Made by a program: the position numbers and the translations under genes. Of a stretch of 64,000 nucleotides of DNA, positions 1-12,200 are shown piece by piece. A model generated the notes under the pieces. That model was not told the DNA's origin. It saw only the letters and a list, made by a program, of their open reading frames with translations, and searched no databases. How positions within the stretch are numbered: position 1 is the stretch's first letter; each line of letters opens with the position of its first letter. The stretch is from Actinernus sp. WN-2022 (lineage: Eukaryota > Cnidaria > Anthozoa > Actiniaria > Actinernidae): contig JAOWCC010001751.1 in the NCBI GenBank assembly GCA_030867875.1, positions 25,102,369 to 25,166,368 of the forward strand. The letters run 5' to 3'.

Positions 1-36
1 GTCACTTACACCCTTATTGCACACAGCCATTCAGTT
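1..36. repeat. End fragment of a short inverted-repeat MITE (family M1)
   Basis: The first bases of the window match the right terminus of the MITE seen complete at 3851-3985 and 12511-12642 (shared words CACTTAC and TTGCACACAGCC). The rest of the element lies outside the window. The flank here differs slightly from the other copies, so it is a diverged member. Confidence 0.6.
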
Positions 37-369
37 AAGAATATAGTTATTCTATTGCTGAAAATATACAAAACCAGCTTTCGCCATCTGTATGGGAAGT
101 TTCATTGTATGGACTGCAAACTGACCGATCATAGGTTACCTAGCCATATAATATTTAGTCGGCTGTGTATCTAAAATGACAAGTAAAAATACACAGCCGT
201 ATTAGCAGAAAAGTTGTTTATTATATAAATTCTGCCAAGAAACAAAATTTATTTCCATAATAACCAAAATTCTTGAGTGCTCGCTCGAGAAATGGGAAGC
301 CATTTGACTGCAACTACATGTTCTTGTGCATATTTAATAATAAAAATAATAACGGTTTAATCAGTGGCA

Positions 370-489
370 TATCGACGAGGTGGCTCTTCATCCACTGATG
401 GGCCTGCGATTTAATGTCCTTATCAGAGAAGACGTGAAGGTCTAACCATCTGCAGCTTGTGAACGAAATTGTTTCACAAAGGCAGCACC

Positions 490-523
<34 letters not shown>

Positions 524-528
524 CCCGG
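370..528 (-). repeat. 5'-truncated copy of a tRNA-derived SINE body
   Basis: This stretch is closely similar to 59508-59605, including the shared words GAGAAGACGTGAAGGTCTAA and GGCAGCACCTTCTACTCAGT. The copy near 59.5 kb also has a tRNA-like head; this one lacks it, so it is a headless fragment lying in the same (minus) orientation. Confidence 0.65.
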
Positions 529-1246
529 CTATCGTATACCTTCAGGGTACTGTTCCGGATAAAATTAAGTAGCATCTCGAATATTAGTTGTATTTAGATA
601 AATTATACCTCATTTTAAAGCGTATAAAATTGGCTACAACGATATACCTAAGGTTTGTAATTTTGATAAAAGTGCGATTTTTAAATAAACTTCTTTTCCG
701 AACAAGCGAGTTGGTTTCCAAGAGCTCCAACTTCACGGCAATTTAATGAATTTAAGATGTTTGTTTTTCCGGACTCCCACAGACCTTGTTTACGAAACTG
801 TGTTGGCGATTGTGGAAATTCGAAGCCGTTCTGAAGATATTTTGGTCTTCGTGAAACTGCTAATGCGAAATCCAAGTATAGATGCGGGAATCGCTCTCTG
901 TGCCTCTCTTTTAAAAAATTAAAGAAATTGCAGACACAGTTTTTTAGCTGATATAATTGCGAACAATCTGTGAAAATTTGAAGTAATTCGCACAAATTCG
1001 CGTCGAGTTGGAGCTTTTTTCAAACTATGTTTAGAACGAAAATAGAGAGTCAAGAAAACGCTCTGAAAATGTTTAGCCGGCCGGCGAGACTGCCTCTTTC
1101 ACAGCAATCAGACACCTTCTATAAAAAGCAGCCAATGCTATAAAAAGCAACCAGTGACTGGGAAATGTCACAGTCAAAACTTCCCACCAATTTCTCAGCG
1201 GCATGAAAGCAACACAATCAAAGGTCTTCGCGCTCAGTTGAGTTAA
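529..1246. other. Non-coding stretch, nothing recognised
   Basis: No exon, RNA gene or repeat boundary could be supported here. A 104-codon open frame on the minus strand has no recognisable domain and is probably chance. Confidence 0.4.
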
Positions 1247-1410
1247 GCGTAGTCCACACGAGCAAGTTTTCCTTGACAAGTTTTCCCTTGACAAGTTTTA
1301 TTTGCTCGTGTAGACAACGAAAAGTGACAAGTTTTGCCTTGACAAGTCTCCTTGTTGAAAAACTGGAACAAGGCAACTTGTCAAGGAAAACTTCCTCGTG
1401 TGGACTACGC
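1247..1410. mobile_element. MITE-like element with long terminal inverted repeats
   Basis: The left end GCGTAGTCCACACGAG reappears inverted at the right end (CTCGTGTGGACTACGC, with one extra base step inside), and the inner sequence is also self-complementary through repeats of CTTGACAAGTTTT. The unit is about 164 bp with no coding capacity, as expected of a non-autonomous DNA transposon. Target-site duplication is not clear. Confidence 0.75.
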
Positions 1411-3132
1411 ATTAGTTTCGCGTTTTCAATCACTCTTCATTATGGGCAAAACCAAGAATAAACTGGTCAAGGATAAACCAGCTAAAGACAAGAAGAAGGT
1501 AAAATCAAAACGGACGCGGAAGACGAAAGAAAAGCATGAGGACAGATAAATTACCCAAAGAATCAGCCTGTGAATATATGCTCCGGAAAATGTCAGAGAT
1601 TGGGCATGTTATTGTAGAAATACTTAAGAGGAATCAAGCGGCCTAATGTACAACAAAATAGTTTAGCCAGTGGTAATAAGAATATATAATTTCGAACATT
1701 TCTTTGATTTTTCCCTCTTTCTTGAATTCCAAGGACAAGATACTTGTTTTGAAGAAGACATCGGATAATTTTAGCGAATACGCTTCGAATTTACGATGAC
1801 ATATTTATGTGAGAAAAGATTCGATAGAACTATGACAACAAGCCACAGAGTGAACTCCGAACTGAATGGTAAACAACGACTCCCGCGCTTAGCTACGGTT
1901 GAATGCTCATGACAATTGATGTGGTGTATGAGCTGTCAATCAAAATATGTAACGCAATCTTCTGGTAAAATGTTTCTTTTTTATATTTTTCCGTCTAGAT
2001 AAAAAAAATTCAACCAATTTTTTTCTGTTGGATACTTAACACTCTAAACTTTGTTTTTACGTGAATTTTTTTATTTTTTTATTCGGCTCTGAAACTATAC
2101 GATAACCTTAACCACTGAGCTACATTTTGTAACTGTGCATTCTTGGCAGAATTGAATAATAAAGTTCATTACAAAACTGGTAATCTTGTTTTAAAAGTGA
2201 CAAACTACATTTGTAGTTATACCTTCTTTTCTGGCCACAAACATGAAAAAACAAGTGGTATCTAAAGTTCAAACGGTATATGCAAGAAATGTGTAAATAT
2301 AGGAGACATTTTTTTCCTGGAGAGTGAATAATGCTTGCAAGAAAAATACTTCTTGAAAATTAATCAAATAAAACAGTGTCTGCATCCTTGTATTTTCCCC
2401 AGTTAATTCCAGTAACTCATTCTACAGTTTAAAGACCTTGTATGAGATTTAATATGATTTAATATGTACATATATATACATCATTTTAGTCATTAAAATG
2501 TAAAATACATGTTCAGTACTTGAAATCACACAAATACTGCAGATTCAGGTTGAGGGATTAACAATGTCAGATTTTGTGTTCGTTGCAACAGTTGATTGCC
2601 CATGTTTCTATACACAATTTGACATAATTTTATTGCTAATGAAAAAGTAGACATTCTCAGATTACAACACTTTATGCTTCTTTTGTTCAATATGTCTTTA
2701 ATCAAGATTCAACTAGGTAGAATACTTGTACTATTGTAGCCAAATAATTTCATCATTTTAATGGAGAACATGGTAAAATATAATTATACTGTTTGATTTC
2801 AAATCATGTTTTGCTTACTCGTGCAACCACCTCAACGTACAAAGCCAAGCTGCCAACAGATGACATATTTGGTCAGCAACATGTCAATTTTTACTTTATA
2901 GCAATGTGACCAATAAACTGTTCAATGAACACAAAATCAGACACTGCTAAATACTCAACCTGAATCCCCAGTACTCTTTCAGATTAAATATCACTAGTCA
3001 CTAGATTTGGCACTAGAATGTAATCTTGAGTTCAAGAGAGAAATTACCATATACATACATGTACAGTATATTACACCTAAATGATATACATATTAGAGCC
3101 TGAAAAGAGAAGAGAGAAATACAAACATTTAC
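1411..3132. other. Intron or 3' side of SARS1, nothing further recognised
   Basis: The stretch lies downstream of SARS1 exon 4 on the minus strand, so it is probably intron. I looked for the next SerRS segment on the minus strand and did not find it. A 35-codon lysine-rich frame starting at 1442 on the plus strand has no recognisable family. Confidence 0.4.
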
Positions 3133-3291
3133 CTCATCATTGCTTATGTGTACAGAGTCATGAAGTATATTGCCAACTTCAAAAAGTTTTTCATTACGAA
3201 GCTTTTCAAGTCGTGCAACTTCATCATTGCACTTTGCCATGCCTTCATCCACCAAGGTTCTCACTTTCTTGATCTGCACAACTGAAAGTGT
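3133..3291 (-). CDS. SARS1: SARS1 exon 4
   Basis: A 159-base, 53-codon exon with acceptor CCTCAG and donor GTAAAT. It encodes the second arm helix ([20 protein letters not shown]) and ends in HISNDE, which in the family leads into the catalytic domain. Exon 5 is not seen in the window. Confidence 0.92.
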
Positions 3292-6200
3292 CTGAGGTAA
3301 CATGAAGAACAACATTACATAAACCAGCTGATTAAGAACTGGACTAAGGACCAGCTACAATGTAGATGTCGAGGAATCTAAGTTGGAGGTTCAGTGCCCA
3401 GGACTATGCAAAGGGCAGTGTTTGAAGGCTTGGTCACCAGGTAATCCAGCTGGCAACCCAGAAAATAGTGGACAAAAATGGAGGGAGGAAAAGCTGCAAG
3501 CAATAATTGCAGTGAAGTGTACAATGTAACAAACTAGCAAACTCCAAACCATGAGCAATAACTACTGGTACTACTAAAAGTCCTAGATGAAAACCGACCC
3601 AGGGCTGTATAAGCACACCACAGGGCCCCCAATACTCACTGGATAATTGACCATGTCTAAATTAAATTAATTTTAGTCTCTATTAAAAACACCATAATAA
3701 CATTCAGGGTTCTAGCTAGGACTATGCCTTGTGCCATTGGTGTAACAGATTCAGAAATGACTCCTTGTCATTAAAGTGCCTATGAGCCTTATTTTCTTAT
3801 TTCAAATATCAATTCTACATCAAGTGAATAGTAGAATGGTACAATAATTGAAGGGTTGTGTGCAAAAAGGGCGTAAGTGACTCTTGTTCACATTCTAAAT
3901 TCTCCCTTTATAGAAAACAAAGAAATTAAAGGAGAATTTAGAATCTGATCAGGAAACACTTACGCCCTTTTTGCACACAGCCCTTCAATTATGGGTTTCG
4001 ATCAATACCATGCCAATGAGTTATAGAAGTTTTAATTTCCAAAATGCTCATTACATGTACATGACGTCAAGGTAGGCATTTGCCATTATACAGGGCTTCT
4101 GACAGGATGCAGAAAAAAATTGGAAATTATGTTAATTTTTTTTTGCCCAATTACACAGAAAAAAATCTCAATTATGCGATGAATTATGTCTTCCTATACA
4201 ACGTAGACCGCAAAACCACGAACGACCATAAGAACAGCGTGAAATTAACAATGTGCGTAATTTGATCGCGTATGTATGAAAAATAGTGCCGAGATCCTTG
4301 CAGCATTGTGCGTAGATGCCTTGGTGTTTTCGCCCTACTAGACAGTTCAACGAACGACACAAAGTGTATTTTCGGTATTTTGGAAGGGAAATAAATGCCG
4401 ATTGGTCAAGTATCCCAGAAATGTGGATAATATACATGTAGGATACTGGTAAGTACTTTAATTTAATTTTATTTATTTTTATTTTTTCTAGTATTTTGTG
4501 GAAATTGTGACATTACATGATCGGATGCGATTTTCGGTCAATTACGCGAAATCGCAACCTCGCATCCTGTCAGATGCCCTGATTTTTATATAATGAATAT
4601 TTCTTAATGCTCATGAATGGACATATTTGCTGAATGGGATATAGGAAAACAAATTTGTAAAATCATTTATTTAAACTACAAGTAAAGCACTTATATTTAG
4701 GAAAAGATTGTTTATCTGTTACAGCAAATTTTTGTATAAATTATGCCTACCGTGAAGTCACATAATTAGCATTTTGGAAATTAAAACCTCTTGACTCATT
4801 GGCATTTGCATTCAAACCCAGAAAGATTGTAACATTCTACAGTCTATGCACTTGATATAGAATTGATATTTTAATTTAAAAAATAAGGCTCCTCTTTATA
4901 GGCACTGTTTGGGGCAGTAGAGTGTGTATTGCTTCATGCAACGTACCTTACAAAAATTAATATTCATGGTGACTATTAAATAGAAATCCAAAATTGACCC
5001 ATAGAAGAAAATTAATGTAATTTGACACATTTAGCAGAACTCCTAGCCAGAACACTGACATTGAAAATGTAATTTAAATCTTATGTGTATATTGAATAGC
5101 ACCTGAAGCACATCTGAGGAGATTGTTTCCAATCCATCCAGAACTTCTTGGGGTAATGTATCGTCTTTGCCAACAACCTCCTTTTTCTAGTTTCAAACAA
5201 CAAAATTATCAGAATAAGTATTGTGAAAGTATAAAAGAGAATTAACACAGGAGACTGTGTTTAACCAGTGGACAGTTTCCCATTTTAAGTGTATAACAGC
5301 AAAGCTTAAACATCTTTAATTAAAAGATGTCTAGTTAAATAAACTCTGTATGCTCACTGGCTGGTGCTAATTAAAACTAGTTTCAAACTTACATTTCTTC
5401 ATAACTAAACAACCTGTTCAAGGTAGTTTTAACTCTGTGTAACTAAACACATTCAAGATAGGGGCTAGAAAAACTCAGTTTAACTAAACCTGTTCTAGGT
5501 ACATGTACATGTAGTACTAACCTTGTGTAACTGAACACATTCAAGATATAGATAAACTAAGTTGAACTAAACAATCATGTTTAGTTGGTGTGAATGGGGT
5601 ATTAGGCTTTACTTGCTTTCTGATATACATGTACTGGATGCAAGAAAAGCAAACAATCATTTACAAACAAAGCATGTTAACCTTGAATGTGTTATATAGG
5701 CTCTTTTTAGCCAATAAGAGTCAGTATTACATTGTGGCTATGTTATTAATACAGTATATCCCTTATTAAGTCCAAGTTAAATGGCTAAAGTAAACAATCT
5801 GCACCGAAAAAAAGTGTTGGTAAGTGGTCGTGTTTGTCATTTCTTCCCTACTATACACGACTTTCATAATGGCCGCCTCCTAATTTGCATAATTTGGAAG
5901 ATAAATCTGTAGAGGGAAACCAATGCTACCACATGAAAGATCACATTAAAACTAGTAATAGTTTTGAGTTTTAGAGCAATGTGGAGAATTGCTGTTGAGC
6001 AATGAGCATTTCTAATGCAGAAAAACATGAAAGCGAGGCTAGCAAGGCGTCCGTTGTTTTTCTCATACAAATCTCTCTAATTTCAACTGGCTGTAACTTC
6101 ATTGCTTTTTAAGCTACAACACTCAACTTTCACAAGTTCACTAATGTCGACATGCTCTTTCGCATGGCAATGTTCATATTTTCTATAAATGTGGATAAAC

Positions 6201-9200
6201 AACCGAAACGGAAAATCACATATGCAAATTAGGAGGCGGCCATTATGAAAGTCGTGTATAGGTCCAGTTGAAATAATACCATACAAGAACACTTAATAGC
6301 TTCTTAAGATAGTTTCACAACACTTTAGTGTTCTTGCAACAATGAGGGCCAACAATAATATCGATAGTTCTTCACAAGCGTAAACCCGACACCATTTTGT
6401 TTTGACTGCATGGCATCACTTATTACTAGTCCTAACCTGACATTAATTGGTTTTAATTAAAAAAAAAATTATTTGCGGTATCTGCAATCACTTCTTAGTA
6501 GTTGTGAATGGGCGTTTCTACTGATATAGAGAAACAAATTTCTAACATCATTTTATTTCAACCATGGGTACAACACTGATAATTTGAAAAAATTGTTTAA
6601 TTGTACCAAAAAAAAAAACATAATAATTGATGCCTCCCCTGACGTCATGTAATTAGCATTTTGGATATTAAAACCTCCTTAACTCAGTGACACAGCATTC
6701 AAAGCAAAATATATTTTACCATTCTACTATTCACTTGATTTAGAATTGATTTCTAAAATTAAAAAAAAATGTTCATAGGCACTTTAACCCTTTCACCACC
6801 GGAAGCTTTGGGCTGAATTGGTGAAATTCAGAGTGCTAACTCAACCCTCCCCCCTCAGTTCCAGTTTGGCTAGCCCGGGCTAGTTAAATACTGCTGACTT
6901 TTTAAACCAAGGGCTCAAACTTTCCCCATGATGCCATTCGGCAGAATTCTACAGACTCGGCAGCGGTGAGTATGGTTTCTTCTGTAGGGTTTCCAATGAA
7001 ATGTGCTCTAATTTTGGAGAAAAATGCCACTGTCAGAGAGCTTGAAGACATCATTAAGTCTGAGGATGGCTGAAAAGTACTTGGTTTGCTTTTAGTAGGC
7101 CTTGTGAGGGGATTTCACAGGGTTTTTCCGTTGTGTTTGTGATTTCAGACACAGGAAAACATTCTTCACTGAAAGCCTTGAAATCCTGCAGTTGGCATTC
7201 TTTTACCCCTGCTCAACCTATTAGGATGTGTTTTTGTCACTTTAAAGCAACGGCTTGAGTCCAAATCACCGCTCTTGGTTGTAGGGGTAAAAGACTTATA
7301 AAAAAAACCCTACCGGAGTCCCAGAGGGGGGAACCCCTTGTGGAATTTTTGCTGATTACCCAGCATGCAATTGGAGTTGGGGAGCAGGAAAACATGGTGG
7401 AGAGAAGTGCAGCATTAAGAATAGCACGCTTCACAGTCGTTTGGTGGATTTTATGCAAACAAACCTGCTGGTTGGAAAGATTAAACAAGGTACTGTAATG
7501 ACTGAGTGGTTATTTTGTGTTTGCTTTTGATTTCAAGTGCAAATGGGAAGGTTTTCTTGAGCCGATTTTCAGCTCCTCAAAATTCGCGAAAATCGAAGAA
7601 ACGAACAGCGATCTCCAAAACAAATGCGTTTTTCTCCAAAGTGGAAGAGTCAAGCGATCCCTGTTATAGCTCTGACTTTGAAGTTATTCATCCCTTGAAA
7701 TAGTATCGCAACATCGTATCTCCAGCATGTCTAGGTTTGATGCAATATTTTTTCCCAGGTACATGCTTCATATTCGCCGCTTTTGCGGCCCGTAGTGGTG
7801 AAAGGGTTAACAAAAAAAATATAATTTATAAGTTTCTGTCCTTTTCATTCAGAATCGGCTTTACTTGGATACTCACTGAGTGATGAATTGTTTGACCAAA
7901 TTTTGTGATGCAACTATTTTCTAGACAGGAGCTATGGGCAAAAATGTACTTCCCTAGTCTTCTCTTATTGGACACTAATTCAGGACCAACACTAAGGTTA
8001 GAGGGGGTGGTTCAAAGTTCAGGTTCATTGAAAAGATTTGTATTGAGCACAACATATGCATCTTCAAGTTGCTGTGACTTCATTTTTGGGAGACATGTTG
8101 CTAATGCATCCAATCATGTGATGTGCCACACCCTTTTCTTGTCCATAATTAGGATATTGCTTTCCAGCCATAGATAACCTGTAAAAAATTATCCTGTCCA
8201 AAATATAAGGTCATTTCACATGCCATTGACATTATTCAACTACAATGGATGCTAACATCCTGTAAAATAAGTTTGAGTGCAAACAGAACAGGTCACATGA
8301 CATGGGTAGGGTGGTGTTTAACCCTTTCACCACCGGAAGCTTTGGGCTGAATTGGTGAAATTCAGAGTGCTAACTCAACCCTCCCCCCTCAGTTCCAGTT
8401 TGGCTAGCCCGGGCTAGTTAAATACTGCTGACTTTTTAAACCAAGGGCTCAAACTTTCCCCATGATGCCATTCGGCAGAATTCTACAGACTCGGCAGCGG
8501 TGAGTATGGTTTCTTCTGTAGGGTTTCCAATGAAATGTGCTCTAATTTTGGAGAAAAATGCCACTGTCAGAGAGCTTGAAGACATCATTAAGTCTGAGGA
8601 TGGCTGAAAAGTACTTGGTTTGCTTTTAGTAGGCCTTGTGAGGGGATTTCACAGGGTTTTTCCGTTGTGTTTGTGATTTCAGACACAGGAAAACATTCTT
8701 CACTGAAAGCCTTGAAATCCTGCAGTTGGCATTCTTTTACCCCTGCTCAACCTATTAGGATGTGTTTTTGTCACTTTAAAGCAACGGCTTGAGTCCAAAT
8801 CACCGCTCTTGGTTGTAGGGGTAAAAGACTTATAAAAAAAACCCTACCGGAGTCCCAGAGGGGGGAACCCCTTGTGGAATTTTTGCTGATTACCCAGCAT
8901 GCAATTGGAGTTGGGGAGCAGGAAAACATGGTGGAGAGAAGTGCAGCATTAAGAATAGCACGCTTCACAGTCGTTTGGTGGATTTTATGCAAACAAACCT
9001 GCTGGTTGGAAAGATTAAACAAGGTACTGTAATGACTGAGTGGTTATTTTGTGTTTGCTTTTGATTTCAAGTGCAAATGGGAAGGTTTTCTTGAGCCGAT
9101 TTTCAGCTCCTCAAAATTCGCGAAAATCGAAGAAACGAACAGCGATCTCCAAAACAAATGCGTTTTTCTCCAAAGTGGAAGAGTCAAGCGATCCCTGTTA

Positions 9201-12200
9201 TAGCTCTGACTTTGAAGTTATTCATCCCTTGAAATAGTATCGCAACATCGTATCTCCAGCATGTCTAGGTTTGATGCAATATTTTTTCCCAGGTACATGC
9301 TTCATATTCGCCGCTTTTGCGGCCCGTAGTGGTGAAAGGGTTAAGGAGGGAACCATCAGTCCTAGATGTCAAATTAATGCCCCTATCTGGGTCATTAATT
9401 TCAGTTAATGGAGCCGGAGCCCTCTGGTCACGTTTGTACGTTTAGTCTGGTGTTGGGTGTTTACCCACTCCAAATTCCAATTTGCCCATGTGATTGGGTG
9501 TTTTCGTATTCAGTAACTCAATGGAGCATTCATGTCTCCATTCCAGGCTTGTGAAGTCTATCAATATACACTGTAATACAGACTGTAGCATTGGTTAGCA
9601 AAGTCACTTGACAGGAACTTGTCTGGGTACATAAAGCTTCAGGGTCAAAGTACCTCTCATACTTTGGGGAGTTGACCAAAAGCAGTACACGATGTTAACA
9701 AATTTTTGCTCACCCACCCTCCCTTGATATTGTAGTCTTCAGTATGTGCTTATGACAAAGTAACAGTTATTATCTGTAGTAACTTGCATGTAGTTGCTAG
9801 ATGAAGTTATAGTAATAAACTGGGGTCATCATCCCTTCAGTTAGCGGTTAAGTCTGTCTGGGGACTTCCCCAAGCATACAGGGGTTGCTTTATGTGCCAT
9901 TTTATTGAGCAGTCACTGTGAGCTTGCAGTACATTTCTTGAATTTGCTGACCTGCCAATACCCTTGTCCGATCCAGCACGCAGAGTGCTGGGGAGATGAG
10001 TGAGGTTTTAAAAGATCAAGGCCTGCGCTGCCAATACCCTTATCTGGTCCAGCACTGGCATGTTGGAGATGAGTGAGGCTTTAAAGGCCAAGGTGATGGT
10101 TACAGTGTTATGTAACAGCTAGAGCGCAAAAAGTTGTCACGCCAGCCTTATTACGCTATCGGCTGGGCATGTCTCCCCCATTTACCACCACAAACACAGT
10201 GTTGTCTTTTGTTTATACATCCAAATCGTGCTGGTATATCACTGAGCGAAGAGCAACATAAATGTGGAAGATAATTGAATTGGAGGTGCAGTGCACAGGG
10301 CTGAGGTAGTAGAGAACTTAAGCAACCACAACAGCAATATCTAGAATGATGGCATAAAACAATAGCCTAATTACAAAATACAATAACTGCATGTGAAAAT
10401 GCATGTAGTTGCCTACATTTTGACCATTGTCTGGAAAAACAATGTGAAAACCCCAAATCTTAGGTCTACAAGAGAACGCCAACGTAAGAAAGTAAATCAC
10501 TGTTTTTTTGTTCAGAGTGAATGGAACTCTATGCTTATCATATTTTTCAAAGATATGAATGTGAAAAGTAATTAAAGGCAAACAAAGGAAATAGTAAACA
10601 TCATACTGTATTCACTCACGGATAAGCCGCACCCCAAGTTTATAAGCTTGATTCAGGGGGAAAATTTTTTTGGAAGAATATAAAACATTCATGTACATTG
10701 TATAAACCTTCATCAGACTTTCAAACTGGAGAAAACTCCAAAGTTGTACCTGTATTTTCAGCTCTGAAATAGTATAAACTGAATCATGTCTACATACTAA
10801 GATACCGGTACCGGGTATATGATTTATCTTTTCATGGTGTTTGTTTACCGGGATCTGTTCATTCAGGTCACCTTTTAGATCGAATTTTACATGTCAACGA
10901 AGCATGCTCACGTTCGTCCGTAGCTTAGTAACCAGGCACCTGTTGGAAGAGAGAGAACTGGACACTAAAAGTTTTGTTTCTGCTGAACGAAGTCAAAACA
11001 ACATGGAGTAGTTTGCTTTTTCATCAGCTGTCTGTTGCTATCATGCCTAAAAGGATATCCAGAAGCCATCTATTGGAGAAAAACTTGTTATCCAAAGAGA
11101 GGTGGAAGATCTGTTCGAGAAATTTGCTGTTAACATGCAAAGCTGCAAAGAAACATTGTGCCATTTAGCGTGCCATTTAGCGTGGTATTTAATCGCTTGC
11201 AGAGGAACAAACATTCACAACATAAACGGATCTGGTAAGAGCCACCAAACTTGCAAAAGCAATGGCCAGTGCTTACTTTCTTTTGGTTTGGTGTAGTATT
11301 TATTAGTATAGCTTAGTATTTCTTTTAAATGTAAATTTTTGGAAATTTCCGAACCTTATGTTTGGTAGATGTTCTCGCAGATAAGCCGCATCCCGGATTA
11401 TTTCGGGTAAAAAGGTGCGGCTTATCCCTGAGTGAATACAGTATTTTGGGAGAAAAATGTTTTCTACGTCCTGTCCTTGCTGCTGTTGTCATCGCTGATG
11501 CTTAGGTTCCCTAATGGCTTACTAGTTCCAGACCTGTAAAAACTAGTGTTGGTCTGCATCAGCAGGCTAGGGAAGGTAAAGACTGGTATAATATACTGCT
11601 TTAAACATCAACTGCTACTCCCTTCCCATGGAAGTTAGCATACTTTAATCAACTTTAGTTGATTATATCAGTGCTTGGGATCTTGGTTGACAACTCTGGC
11701 TACCATAACAACCAAACAGCCCAGAGCACACAAGTGGACAAAAAGGGGGATGGGAGAGAAACACAACAGGTCCAAAGTCCTGGATGAGATGCCAACCTAG
11801 AGCTGTGCCAAAGCCACCAAAATAAGCCTGATACAAGCTGTAATATTTAACTAAATATTTAATATTTAATATAAATAAATGTTGAACAATAAAAACAATA
11901 GTGTTTCTGTCTCTGGACTATCAGCTTACAGTTTCCCTTGGAAATTTGATGTTCTTAAAACTAGCATATATTAGCCCCTGAACTGCGTTCTTGGGCTTAT
12001 ATTTGTTAATAAGAATATCAAATTTCTGGTTTACTATTATTATAGTTAATATCCCAGTGTGCCCCGAGACATTGGCAGCAACTTGTGTCCCAACTACTTC
12101 AGGATTCACACGTTTTGTAATCCCTGTTTCATTAGTATGTGGGGCAAGTAGGTGGAGATTGGTAGTTGCACAATCCAAGATGGAGTAGTTATTCACGCAA

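Larger units (their letters stand above)
3774..4908. mobile_element. Nested palindromic non-autonomous transposon
   Basis: The two ends are inverted copies: AAAGTGCCTATGAGCC at the left and GGCTCC...TATAGGCACTGTTT at the right. Long inner arms are also inverted copies, including TTTTAATTTCCAAAATGCT near 4030 and its complement AGCATTTTGGAAATTAAAA near 4770. Two smaller MITEs sit inside (3851-3985 and 4091-4581). A third partial copy of the arm is at 6440-6783. The element lies in SARS1 intron 3. Confidence 0.65.

Noticed and set aside
681..995. 104-codon open frame on the minus strand
   Set aside because: No recognisable domain, no splice context and composition like its surroundings; probably chance.
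1442..1549. Lysine-rich 35-codon frame starting MGKTKNKLVKD
   Set aside because: It could be a nuclear or ribosomal-type short exon, but there is no family match and no supported continuation.
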